The notes under the pieces were generated by a model that worked only from the letters and a program-made list of their open reading frames with translations, was not told the origin of the DNA and ran no database searches. Positions 1 to 7,910 of a DNA stretch of 64,000 bases are shown here, one piece after another. This stretch comes from Azomonas tarimensis (GTDB lineage Bacteria; Pseudomonadota; Gammaproteobacteria; Pseudomonadales; Pseudomonadaceae). The stretch lies in the NCBI RefSeq assembly GCF_042648805.1, contig NZ_JBHRXZ010000015.1, positions 1 to 64,000 on the forward strand. Reading direction: 5' to 3'. Within the stretch, counting starts at the first letter, position 1; every line of letters begins with the position of its first letter. The translations under genes and the position numbers were made by a program.

Positions 1-97
1 CCGCACTCCACATCTAACCCCTTGATCTACAAGAGCTTTTCACTGAAGACTGCGCCGGAAGTGGTGCGCATTATAGGGGCTCGGGAACAGCCGTCAA
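1..97 (-). promoter_or_regulatory. rRNA-type promoter and leader with boxA-like site
   Basis: On the minus strand TTGACG (92-97) and TATAAT (70-75) are separated by 16 bases, a near-consensus sigma70 promoter. A-rich DNA just upstream, inside the end of msrQ, looks like an UP element. A GC-rich discriminator follows the -10. Downstream, GCTCTT (31-36) resembles the boxA antitermination signal of rRNA leaders. In P. aeruginosa msrQ lies beside an rRNA operon, so I infer that a 16S gene starts just off the left edge. The 16S gene itself is not in the window. Confidence 0.6.
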
Positions 98-705
98 CGG
101 TTATTTCGACTTTTCTTCCAGGAAAGGTTCATCCATTTCGTCAGGCCGGGTATCCGCATGGCGATCAGCAGAGCACCGGCCGCTGCATAGAGAGCCCAGG
201 CCGCGGCGTCAGCGCGGACAACCCAGAGCATGTGTAGCAGGGCCAACGAGAGGATCGGGTAGATCAGTTGGTGGATTCTCTTCCAGCGCTTGCCCAGCCT
301 GCGCATGCTGGCGCGGGTCGAGGTGAAGGCCAATGCCAGCAATCCCAGATACGCCAACAGGCCGACCAGGATGTAAGGGCGCTCGCGCGTTTCCTCGATC
401 AGCCGGGATAGCTCGAGACCGAGCATGAAGATGAAGTACCCGGCCAGATGCAGCGATGCATAGGTGAATGACCAAAGCCCCAGTTGCCGCCGGACAGCCA
501 TCCACCCGCCCCACCGGGCCAGCCTGTTCAAAGGCGACATCGCCAGGGTAAGGAGCAGCAGTACCAGGCTTCCATTGCCCAGGTTGTCCACAAGCACCTT
601 GCCGGGATCAGGACCCAAACGGCCAACTGCCGCCTCGAACAGCCAATAACATGGCAGCGACAGCGTCCCGATAAAAACCAGGAGTCGCCAGCCCCGCTGC
701 GCCAT
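94..705 (-). CDS. msrQ: MsrQ, heme-binding membrane subunit of methionine sulfoxide reductase
   Basis: The 203-residue product has about six hydrophobic segments and looks like the ferric-reductase-type membrane protein MsrQ (YedZ). It passes electrons from the quinone pool or a flavin reductase to periplasmic MsrP, which repairs oxidised methionine in envelope proteins. His86, His145 and His158 lie in or beside membrane segments and are candidate heme ligands. The start codon overlaps the msrP stop by one base (TGATG), so the two are translationally coupled. Length is normal for the family. The last codons also carry the -35 element of an outward promoter. Confidence 0.93.
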   Translation of the reverse strand: MAQRGWRLLVFIGTLSLPCYWLFEAAVGRLGPDPGKVLVDNLGNGSLVLLLLTLAMSPLNRLARWGGWMAVRRQLGLWSFTYASLHLAGYFIFMLGLELSRLIEETRERPYILVGLLAYLGLLALAFTSTRASMRRLGKRWKRIHQLIYPILSLALLHMLWVVRADAAAWALYAAAGALLIAMRIPGLTKWMNLSWKKSRNNR

Positions 706-1715
706 CAGTAGTGCCGGCGCAGGTCCATGCCCGCGTAGAGGCTCGCGACTTCTTCAGCGTAGCCGTTGAACAGCTGGGTATCTCTCAAATTAGGACTGAA
801 CAAGCTTCCCGGCAAACGACGCTCGCGCGCCTGGGACCAGCGGGGATGGGACACCTGAGGATTCACGTTGGCGAAGAAGCCATACTCATGGGGCGCCATG
901 CGCTCCCAGGTGGTGGCCGGCTGATCGCGCACGAAGCTGATCCTGACGATCGACTTGATACTCTTGAAGCCGTATTTCCAGGGCACCACCAGGCGTAACG
1001 GCGCTCCATTCTGATTCGGCAGGACCCGGCCATACATCCCGACCGCCAGAAAGCTCAGCGGGTGGAGTGCCTCATCCAGACGCAGCCCTTCGACGTAGGG
1101 CCACTCGATCAATGAAAACCGGCCGCGTACGCCAGGCATTTCCTCAGGCCGAAGCAAGGTCTCGAAGCGAACATAGCGGGCTCCAGAGGAAGGAGCTAGT
1201 CGCCTGATCAAATCGGCCAGCGGAAATCCCAGCCAGGGGACGACCATCGACCAGCCTTCGACGCAGCGCAGGCGATAGATACGCTCCTCCATCTGGGCTT
1301 CGCTGAAGAGATCTTCTAGCGCGTAGCGGCCGGGCCTGGCCACCTCGCCATCAACCTGGACGCTCCAGGGATCGACTTGCATGCGCCCCGCCAGCCGGGC
1401 GGGGTCACCCTTGTCAGGGCCGAATTCGTAGAAGTTGTTGTAGCTGCTGGCATCTCTGTAAGGCGTCAGCATCTCGCCTTCGGCGGTGACTGCTTCCCAC
1501 CGGGCCTGATCCAGATGCCCCTCGAACCACGACGCAGGCGAGCCAGGCTCAACCCCGGGATAGCGCCCGGCCTGAGCCCGGGAAACCAGCGGCAGCGCGG
1601 CACCCGCAAGACCAGCCAGAGCTCCCTGGACAATCAACCGACGCTGGCGATATACCGCTTCGGGCGTCACCTCGACTTCTCGAGCCGCCCCACGTGAATT
1701 GGATTTGATCAGCAT
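705..1715 (-). CDS. msrP: MsrP, periplasmic methionine sulfoxide reductase (molybdenum enzyme)
   Basis: The 336-residue protein is the YedY/MsrP catalytic subunit, a molybdopterin enzyme that reduces methionine sulfoxide in periplasmic proteins. The N-terminus has a twin-arginine-type signal (RQRRLIVQG near residues 24-31, then a hydrophobic stretch ending in SRAQA), so it should be exported folded by Tat. Cys151 in RLRCVEGWSMVVPW is the expected molybdenum ligand. The downstream partner msrQ is coupled by a one-base overlap. The Tat motif has Leu-Ile after the arginine pair instead of the more usual x-Phe-Leu. Confidence 0.95.
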   Translation of the reverse strand: MLIKSNSRGAAREVEVTPEAVYRQRRLIVQGALAGLAGAALPLVSRAQAGRYPGVEPGSPASWFEGHLDQARWEAVTAEGEMLTPYRDASSYNNFYEFGPDKGDPARLAGRMQVDPWSVQVDGEVARPGRYALEDLFSEAQMEERIYRLRCVEGWSMVVPWLGFPLADLIRRLAPSSGARYVRFETLLRPEEMPGVRGRFSLIEWPYVEGLRLDEALHPLSFLAVGMYGRVLPNQNGAPLRLVVPWKYGFKSIKSIVRISFVRDQPATTWERMAPHEYGFFANVNPQVSHPRWSQARERRLPGSLFSPNLRDTQLFNGYAEEVASLYAGMDLRRHY

Positions 1716-1762
1716 AGCGGCCCCGCTCGACCCGTTCAGATCTGCTGACCGCTTGACTGCAG

Positions 1763-2596
1763 TCAGCCCTCGGCGCGGTTTCGGCGACGCAGCAGAAACT
1801 GCACCGGACCGGAAACAGCATAGACGAGGAATATCAACAGCAGAATCCTTGGCGGATCGCTAAAGATGACCGCGAAGACCAGCACCACCACCAGTATCGC
1901 GACAAAGGGCACCCGACCCTTGAGATCCAGATCCTTGAAGCTGTAGTACTTGATGTTGCTGACCATCAGCAGCCCGGCAGCAGCCACCAGCAGGGCATAG
2001 AACATTACCAGCACCAGCGGCAGGTCAGCCCCGCTCACGCCGGTCTCGTCCAATGCCCAGATCGCCCAGACCGAGCCTGCCACTACGCCGGCCGCAGCCG
2101 GACTGGCCAGACCTATGAACCAACGCTTGTCGACCTTGCCAATCTGAGTATTGAAACGGGCCAGGCGCAACGCGGCGCAGGCGACGTAGATGAAGGCAAC
2201 GGTCAGCCCCACATTACCCAACTCGGAGAGCGCCCACTGGTAGGCCAGTACCGCCGGCGCCAGACCAAAGGCCACCATGTCCGACAACGAGTCGTACTCG
2301 GCGCCGAACGCGCTTTGCGTGTTGGTCAGTCTCGCGACCCGACCATCCAGACTGTCGAGCACCATGGCGACGAAAACGGTCGCGGCGGCAACGTAGAAGT
2401 TGCCATTGACCGCACTGATGATGGCGAAGAACCCCGCAAAAAGGTTTGCGGTAGTAAACAGGTTGGGCAGCAGATAGACGCCACGATGCCTGACCTTGCG
2501 CCCTTCCGCGTCCTGTATTTCCTCGACGTGCTCATCGATGGGAAGCAGGCTTTCGCTTTCGATCGGCTTGTTTGATTCGTCGGGGCGCTCGCTCAT
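1763..2596 (-). CDS. pssA: CDP-diacylglycerol-serine O-phosphatidyltransferase
   Basis: This 277-residue membrane enzyme makes phosphatidylserine from CDP-diacylglycerol and serine, the step leading to phosphatidylethanolamine. The CDP-alcohol phosphotransferase signature is complete: DSLDGRVAR, then after eight residues G-AEY-D-SLS-D, supplying the metal-binding aspartates. Hydrophobic helices fill the rest, including a cluster at the C-terminus, as in the multi-spanning PssA type. It sits between ilvC and msrP on the same strand, with a terminator after ilvC, so it probably has its own promoter in the 149-base gap upstream. Confidence 0.94.
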   Translation of the reverse strand: MSERPDESNKPIESESLLPIDEHVEEIQDAEGRKVRHRGVYLLPNLFTTANLFAGFFAIISAVNGNFYVAAATVFVAMVLDSLDGRVARLTNTQSAFGAEYDSLSDMVAFGLAPAVLAYQWALSELGNVGLTVAFIYVACAALRLARFNTQIGKVDKRWFIGLASPAAAGVVAGSVWAIWALDETGVSGADLPLVLVMFYALLVAAAGLLMVSNIKYYSFKDLDLKGRVPFVAILVVVLVFAVIFSDPPRILLLIFLVYAVSGPVQFLLRRRNRAEG

Positions 2597-2701
2597 TCGC
2601 GGTTCCTTGCAGCAGGTTGGACTTGTTCAGACCGGACCCCACCCGGGGGGTTCAGCCCTGTTCGGGCCCGCAGTTATACCAGAAGCAGCCTTGCCGGAAC
2701 G

Positions 2702-2724
2702 AAAAACGCGGCCCTTAGGCCGCG
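2702..2724 (-). terminator. Rho-independent terminator of the ilv operon
   Basis: On the minus strand CGCGGCC pairs with GGCCGCG (2707-2713 with 2718-2724) around a four-base loop and is followed by five T residues. It lies about 20 bases after the ilvC stop codon and should end the ilvI-ilvH-ilvC transcript. Confidence 0.85.
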
Positions 2725-2745
2725 CTCTCGTCATCGATGCGCCGA

Positions 2746-3762
2746 TCAGTTCTTGCTTTTGTCGACGATCTTGTTCGCGGAGATCCAGGGCATCATTCCG
2801 CGCAGACGCTCGCCGACCTGCTCGATCGGATGGGCTGCGTTGTTACGGCGGTAGGCAGTCATCGATGGATAGTTGGTAGCGCCTTCGCTGATGAACATCT
2901 TGGCGTACTCACCGTCCTGGATGCGCTTGAGCGCATTGCGCATGGCTGCGCGAGACTCGGCGTTGATCACTTCCGGACCGGTCACGTACTCGCCGTACTC
3001 GGCATTGTTGGAAATCGAATAATTCATGTTGGCGATACCGCCTTCGTACATGAGATCAACGATCAGCTTCAGTTCATGCAGGCATTCGAAGTAGGCCATT
3101 TCCGGCGCGTAACCGGCTTCGACCAAGGTCTCGAAACCGGCCTTGACCAGCTCGACGCAGCCACCGCACAGAACGGCCTGCTCACCGAACAGGTCGGTTT
3201 CAGTCTCATCCTTGAAGGTGGTTTCGATGATACCGGTACGGCCGCCACCCACGCCGGAAGCGTAGGACAGGGCGACATTCTTGGCGTTGCCCGAAGCGTC
3301 CTGGAAAATCGCGATCAGGTCGGGGATACCGCCACCCTTGACGAACTCGGAACGCACAGTGTGGCCTGGTGCCTTGGGCGCGATCATGATCACGTCCAGG
3401 TCGGCACGCGGGACGACCTGGTTGTAGTGGATGGAGAAACCGTGAGCGAAGGCCAGGGTGGCGCCCTGCTTCAGGTTGGGCTCGATCTCGTCCTTGTACA
3501 GGCGGCCCTGGAATTCGTCCGGGGTCAGGATCATCACCACGTCAGCGGCGGCAACAGCGGCCGGCACGTCACTGACCTTCAGGCCGTGGGCTTCAGCCTT
3601 GGCGATGGACGAGGAACCCGGACGCAGGCCAACGGTGACGTCAACGCCGGAATCCTTGAGGTTGCACGCATGTGCATGGCCCTGGGAGCCGTAGCCGATG
3701 ATGGCGACCTTCTTGCCCTGGATGATGGAGAGGTCGCAATCTTTGTCGTAGAAAACTTTCAT
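2746..3762 (-). CDS. ilvC: Ketol-acid reductoisomerase (NADP+)
   Basis: The 338-residue class I enzyme catalyses the alkyl migration and NADPH reduction that turn acetolactate into dihydroxyisovalerate (valine and leucine) and acetohydroxybutyrate into the isoleucine precursor. The N-terminal nucleotide fold carries GYGSQGHAHACNLKDSG. The catalytic histidine stretch AHGFSIHY follows, and the knotted C-terminal domain carries acidic metal ligands (EQAVLCGG, YFECLHELKLI). The length is that of the short class I form. It is the last gene after ilvI and ilvH, with a strong terminator downstream. Confidence 0.97.
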   Translation of the reverse strand: MKVFYDKDCDLSIIQGKKVAIIGYGSQGHAHACNLKDSGVDVTVGLRPGSSSIAKAEAHGLKVSDVPAAVAAADVVMILTPDEFQGRLYKDEIEPNLKQGATLAFAHGFSIHYNQVVPRADLDVIMIAPKAPGHTVRSEFVKGGGIPDLIAIFQDASGNAKNVALSYASGVGGGRTGIIETTFKDETETDLFGEQAVLCGGCVELVKAGFETLVEAGYAPEMAYFECLHELKLIVDLMYEGGIANMNYSISNNAEYGEYVTGPEVINAESRAAMRNALKRIQDGEYAKMFISEGATNYPSMTAYRRNNAAHPIEQVGERLRGMMPWISANKIVDKSKN

Positions 3763-3799
3763 GAATTTACCTATGTGTCTGGCCCGCGGGGCCGCCTCG

Positions 3800-4291
3800 T
3801 CAGATGCTCAGGACTTTGTCACCACGGGAAATCCCGGTGACGCCACTGCGTACAACTTCCAGGATGGCGCTGGCGCCAACCGCCTGGATAAAACTTTCCA
3901 GCTTGTCGCTGGTGCCCGCTAGCTGGATGGTATAGACGCTACTGGTCACGTCGACGATCTGGCCGCGGAAGATATCGGTGGTGCGCTTGACCTCGGCACG
4001 CTGGGCGCCGGTGGCCTTGACCTTGATCAGCAGCAGCTCGCGCTCGATATGCGCGCTTTCCGACAGATCCACCAGTTTCACCACCTCGATGAGTTTATTG
4101 AGGTTCTTGGTGATCTGCTCGATGGTTTCATCATGGCCGATGGTCGTGAGGGTCAGGCGCGACAACGTCGGATCCTCGGTGGGCGCCACGGTGAGGCTTT
4201 CGATGTTGTAGTTGCGCTGGGAGAACAGGCCAACCACTCGAGACAGCGAGCCCGGTTCGTTTTCCATCAGCAGGGAAATGATATGTCTCAT
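3800..4291 (-). CDS. ilvH: Acetolactate synthase small (regulatory) subunit
   Basis: The 163-residue protein is the regulatory subunit of acetohydroxyacid synthase. It opens with an ACT domain (RHIISLLMENEPGSLSRV, residues 2-19) that binds valine for feedback inhibition. The C-terminal half carries the second conserved domain. I chose the ATG at 4291 rather than the longer frame from 4318: family members begin MRHIISLL, and this ATG overlaps the ilvI stop as TGATG. It should be translationally coupled to ilvI and transcribed with ilvC. Confidence 0.95.
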   Translation of the reverse strand: MRHIISLLMENEPGSLSRVVGLFSQRNYNIESLTVAPTEDPTLSRLTLTTIGHDETIEQITKNLNKLIEVVKLVDLSESAHIERELLLIKVKATGAQRAEVKRTTDIFRGQIVDVTSSVYTIQLAGTSDKLESFIQAVGASAILEVVRSGVTGISRGDKVLSI

Positions 4292-6015
4292 CAGGTGCGC
4301 TCCGTCTTGCTCAGCCACATGTCACGCATCGAGCCATCCCGGATCTGCATCGGATAGACGTGCTCGGTGGAATCCACCGCGATGTCGAGGAAGACCAGGC
4401 GGTCCTTCATGGCGAAAGCCTCTTCCATCATCGGCTTGAGGTCCTTGAGCTCGGTGATGCGCATGCCGACGTGGCCATAGGCCTCGGCAAGCTTGACGAA
4501 GTCAGGCAGCGATTCCATGTAGGAATGCGAGTAGCGGCTGTTGTACTGCATGTCTTGCCACTGGCGGACCATGCCCAGCGCGCCGTTGTTGAGATTGACG
4601 ATCTTCACCGGCAGGTCGTACTGCAGACAGGTCGACATTTCCTGAATGTTCATCTGGATGCTGCCCTCACCCGTCACGCAGGCGACATCGGCATCCGGGA
4701 AGTTGAGCTTGACTCCCATGGCAGCCGGGAAGCCGAAGCCCATGGTGCCCAGGCCACCGGAGTTGATCCAGCGGTTGGGCTTGTCGTACTTGTAGTACTG
4801 CGCCGCGAACATCTGGTGCTGGCCGACGTCGGAGGTGATGTAGGCGTCGCCACGGGTCACCTCGTAGAGCGTCTCGACTACCGTTTGCGGCTTGATGATG
4901 GAACCGTCGCCCCGCTCATAGGGGAACATGCCACGGGTACCGCGCCATTCATCGATCTGCTTCCACCAGCTGGCAACCGTCTCGGCGTTCGGTCGCTGGC
5001 CGATTTCCTTGACCACGGCGACCATTTCGCTCACCACGCTATCGACCGGCCCGACGATCGGGATGTCGGCCTTGATGGTCTTGGAGATCGAGGCGGGGTC
5101 GATGTCGACATGAATGATCTTGGCGTTGGGACAGAACTTGGCCGGCCCGTTGACCACCCGGTCATCAAACCGAGCACCTACGGCAAGGATCACGTCGGCA
5201 TGGTGCATCGCCACGTTGGCGGCATAGCTGCCATGCATGCCGAGCATGCCGAGGAACTGGCGATCGCTACCCGGGTAGGCTCCAAGCCCCATCAAGGTGT
5301 TGGTTACCGGCAGGTCGAGAATACGTGCCAGCTCGGTCAACTGCGCCGACGCGCCGCCAAGGATGACACCACCGCCGGCGTAAAGAATCGGCCGCTTGGC
5401 CGCCAGCAGCATTTCGGCCGCCTTGCGGATCTGCCCGGAATGACCGCGTACAGCCGGGCTGTACGAGCGCAGCTTGGCCTTCTTCGGGTAGACGTATTCG
5501 AATTTCTCGGCAGGGTTGGTCATGTCCTTGGGAATATCGACCACCACCGGGCCGGGACGGCCCGACTGCGCGAGGTAGAACGCCTTTTTCATCACCTCGG
5601 GGATTTCCGAAGCGTGCTTGATCATGAAGCTGTGCTTCACGATGGGCCGGGAGACGCCGATCATGTCGGTCTCCTGGAAGGCATCGGTGCCGACGGCGGC
5701 ACTGGGTACCTGGCCGGAGATGATGACCATCGGAATCGAGTCCATGTAGGCGGTTGCGATACCGGTGATCGCGTTGGTCGCCCCAGGCCCGGAGGTCACC
5801 AGCACCACCCCGGCCTTGCCGGTTGCACGGGCGTAGCCGTCGGCCATGTGGGTCGCGGCCTGCTCATGGCGAACCAGGATATGGGTTACCGCCTCTTCCT
5901 TGAAAAGGGCATCGTAGATATGCAGCAGGGCACCACCCGGGTACCCGTAGATGTACTTCACGCCTTCGTCGCGCAGGAAGCGAACGACCATTTCAGCGCC
6001 GGATAAGAGTTCCAC
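4291..6015 (-). CDS. ilvI: Acetolactate synthase large (catalytic) subunit
   Basis: This 574-residue thiamine diphosphate enzyme condenses pyruvate with pyruvate or 2-ketobutyrate, the first shared step of valine, leucine and isoleucine synthesis. The catalytic glutamate is Glu51 in RHEQAATHMADGYARATG. The cofactor motif near the C-terminus reads GEGSIQMNIQEMSTC, with Glu in place of Asp in the classic GDG. The start is GTG at 6015, preceded by GAGGTG about eight bases away. It leads an ilvI-ilvH-ilvC operon with a leader of roughly 260 bases. Confidence 0.96.
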   Translation of the reverse strand: MELLSGAEMVVRFLRDEGVKYIYGYPGGALLHIYDALFKEEAVTHILVRHEQAATHMADGYARATGKAGVVLVTSGPGATNAITGIATAYMDSIPMVIISGQVPSAAVGTDAFQETDMIGVSRPIVKHSFMIKHASEIPEVMKKAFYLAQSGRPGPVVVDIPKDMTNPAEKFEYVYPKKAKLRSYSPAVRGHSGQIRKAAEMLLAAKRPILYAGGGVILGGASAQLTELARILDLPVTNTLMGLGAYPGSDRQFLGMLGMHGSYAANVAMHHADVILAVGARFDDRVVNGPAKFCPNAKIIHVDIDPASISKTIKADIPIVGPVDSVVSEMVAVVKEIGQRPNAETVASWWKQIDEWRGTRGMFPYERGDGSIIKPQTVVETLYEVTRGDAYITSDVGQHQMFAAQYYKYDKPNRWINSGGLGTMGFGFPAAMGVKLNFPDADVACVTGEGSIQMNIQEMSTCLQYDLPVKIVNLNNGALGMVRQWQDMQYNSRYSHSYMESLPDFVKLAEAYGHVGMRITELKDLKPMMEEAFAMKDRLVFLDIAVDSTEHVYPMQIRDGSMRDMWLSKTERT

Positions 6016-6404
6016 GTTTGATCACCTCAGAAACGCCAGATGGCTACTCGCGCCGGAGTAGACCGGATAGGTTGACCTGCCAAGCAGAGCATGAGCGACG
6101 GTGGTCGCCGACTACGTCAGCTACTGGCTCAGCGAGTACGGGATAAGCCCAGGGATTTATTGCGGGACATCCCACCCAGCGCGAGGTAACGCGTTGCGGG
6201 TAGAGCTGGTCGGCGCGGGTAGGCGCCTAAAGGCCGGTCGAGTGACCTCGCATGGCGAAGCAAGCCCGATCAGCAAGCAGGGAATTGTTCGTTTTCTGTA
6301 CCGCCAAGTCAAGTCCGCCATGCAGCCTGTGACTTGCCGCAGACTGCACGGTGGGAAGATTTTGCTAGAGTACGCCCGGGTCGCTGATCGAGAAGGAACA
6401 CAGC
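6016..6404. other. Intergenic region between ilvI and the divergent DUF4124 gene
   Basis: This 389-base gap separates two divergent genes. On the minus strand it holds a likely ilvI promoter at 6284-6312 and a leader of about 260 bases. On the plus strand a possible -10, TAGAGT, lies about 45 bases before the DUF4124 start, with AGAAGGA as ribosome binding site. I see no convincing protein gene. A 20-codon minus-strand frame just before ilvI is weighed under the findings. Confidence 0.6.
6284..6312 (-). promoter_or_regulatory. Probable promoter of ilvIHC
   Basis: On the minus strand TTGACT (6307-6312) and AACAAT (6284-6289) are 17 bases apart. This is the best sigma70-type match upstream of ilvI. 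It is assigned by sequence only. Confidence 0.5.
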
Positions 6405-6845
6405 ATGCGATTGATGATTGCCGCAGGCAGCCTACTGCTTGCGCTGGGTGGAGCCGCCGCGGCGGCGCCGATCTACAAGTGGGTGGACGCAGAGGGCGTG
6501 ACGCATTTTGGCGCACATCCACCCGCTGGGCAGCCAGCCGAAACGTTCAGCATTTCCAACATCGGGTCCCGCCCCAGCCCACCGGCGCCAGCTGTCGCCA
6601 TCGAGAACGAGAACGAGAACGAGAACGAGGAACAGGCTGCACTCGATCGGCAGGTCCAGCGCGAGGTGGCGCAGCAGCAGGCAGAGCTCAAGACGTATTG
6701 CACGTCCCTGCGCACCAGCCTCGCTCAGCTGACCAACAATCCGCGCCTGCGGGTCGAGGAAGACGGTCAGAGCCGCCGGATCGACGAAGAAGAGCGGCAG
6801 GCGCGAATAGCCGAAACCCGACAGAAAATAGCCGAAGACTGCTAG
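6405..6845 (+). CDS. DUF4124 domain-containing secreted protein
   Basis: The 146-residue product has a signal peptide (hydrophobic residues 4-20, cut near AAAAA-PIY) and then the short DUF4124 motif IYKWVDAEGVTHFGAHPP, typical of small exported proteins in Pseudomonas. The middle carries a run of alternating Glu-Asn encoded by a hexamer repeat. The C-terminal third is charged and probably coiled-coil, ending in Cys. AGAAGGA precedes the ATG. The function of the family is unknown. In P. aeruginosa a similar gene also sits beside ilvI. Confidence 0.85.
   Translation: MRLMIAAGSLLLALGGAAAAAPIYKWVDAEGVTHFGAHPPAGQPAETFSISNIGSRPSPPAPAVAIENENENENEEQAALDRQVQREVAQQQAELKTYCTSLRTSLAQLTNNPRLRVEEDGQSRRIDEEERQARIAETRQKIAEDC
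6603..6633 (+). repeat. Hexanucleotide tandem repeat GAGAAC
   Basis: Four perfect GAGAAC units occupy 6603-6626, followed by an imperfect seventh-base variant (GAGGAAC). It lies inside the DUF4124 gene and encodes a Glu-Asn repeat. Gain or loss of units would keep the frame. Confidence 0.9.
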
Positions 6846-6846
6846 T

Positions 6847-7173
6847 TCAGCCCTCGCTGATCACCTGATCAAAGACCTCCAACGCCGTGAGCAGCCCTTT
6901 GACGCTGCCCAGGCGCTCGGCAAAGACCATTTCCGCCATCGCCCCGATTCCCGACGCCCCTGGCAAGGGCTCGTCGCGCTCGAGGATGACCTTCATCCGT
7001 GGCAGGAAAACCCACTGCAGCCATTCCTCGAACCGCAGAGTATCCATGCAGAACGGCTCGAGACTGGCCAGTGCCCGAGCGTCCGGGGTCCGGCTCGACC
7101 AGAGACCAAGCACGCGTAGCTCTCGCTCGATGAGCAGGAGTTGCTCGGCCACCCTGGGCAGGCGTTGGTCCAT
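6847..7173 (-). CDS. yqcC: YqcC family protein
   Basis: The 108-residue all-helical protein matches the YqcC (DUF446) family, seen in the conserved stretch MDTLRFEEWLQWVFLPRM and its usual length of about 105 residues. No reaction is known; in other bacteria the gene is often beside truC. It has no signal peptide or membrane segment. Its start overlaps the stop of the preceding TPR lipoprotein gene by one base. It converges with the DUF4124 gene with only one base between the stop codons. Confidence 0.85.
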   Translation of the reverse strand: MDQRLPRVAEQLLLIERELRVLGLWSSRTPDARALASLEPFCMDTLRFEEWLQWVFLPRMKVILERDEPLPGASGIGAMAEMVFAERLGSVKGLLTALEVFDQVISEG

Positions 7174-7877
7174 CAGAGACTGACTCGCGCCCGTTGCCGC
7201 GCCTGCTCTGCCCCGGCCGCGTCACCCTGGCGCTCGCGAGCCTGGGCGATCAGTTCCCAGAGACTGGCCTGCAAGGCGGGACGGCCGGCGGCATAGCTCA
7301 AGGCACGTCGCGACAGCTGCTCCGCCTGCGCCGCGTCGCCCTGCCCCAGGCGAACCTGCGCAAGCCGATAGAGCACCTGAGGCTCGCGCGGCGCGATGCG
7401 CTGAGCACGCTCGAGACTTGAAGCGGCACCACTCAGGTCGCCGTTGTCCTGCAGTTGCCTTGCCGACGTCAGCAGCGCCAGCACCGGTCCTTCGAGCTGC
7501 TCATCGGGCGCCAGGCCACCAGAACCGCCCGACGGAATTCCGCTCGGCGCAACAGGCGGTGCCGAGGGCACTGGCGCACTCCAGCTCTCGCTCGGTGCCG
7601 GAGCCGCCGGCACTGCCGGGGCAGTCGTCAGGGGCGCGGTGGCGGGCGCAGGAAAGGTCTGCAGCGGCGCGCCGATCGCCTGCGGCACCACCATGACCAC
7701 GTCATCTGCCGCGACAGCGGGCGCGGCCGGCCGCACCGCCTGCTGCGCCACCTGCCGACCGGACGCCTCGGAGACCGGAGCCCCGGCATCCACCACCGGC
7801 ACCGCTCCACGATCGACCGTTGCACACCCCTGGAGCAGAGCCAGCCCTGCCGCCATCATCGCCCACTGCTTGTTCAC
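7173..7877 (-). CDS. TPR-containing lipoprotein
   Basis: The 234-residue product starts with a lipoprotein signal ending LALLQGC, so Cys should be lipidated. A long Pro- and Ala-rich linker follows (about residues 40-130). The last 100 residues hold two to three TPR units (RAQRIAPREPQVLYRLAQVR and the repeat after it). I chose GTG at 7877, which places the signal at the N-terminus and follows GAGAGG. It lies just downstream of mrcB on the same strand. A role in envelope assembly or as a PBP1B partner is possible but inferred from position only. Confidence 0.78.
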   Translation of the reverse strand: MNKQWAMMAAGLALLQGCATVDRGAVPVVDAGAPVSEASGRQVAQQAVRPAAPAVAADDVVMVVPQAIGAPLQTFPAPATAPLTTAPAVPAAPAPSESWSAPVPSAPPVAPSGIPSGGSGGLAPDEQLEGPVLALLTSARQLQDNGDLSGAASSLERAQRIAPREPQVLYRLAQVRLGQGDAAQAEQLSRRALSYAAGRPALQASLWELIAQARERQGDAAGAEQARQRARVSL

Positions 7878-7910
7878 GACCTGCGACCTCTCGGAGAAAA
7901 CCAACTCATC

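Noticed and set aside
4360..6006. Plus-strand open frame of 548 codons
   Set aside because: Antisense shadow of ilvI with low-complexity His/Gly/Asp composition.
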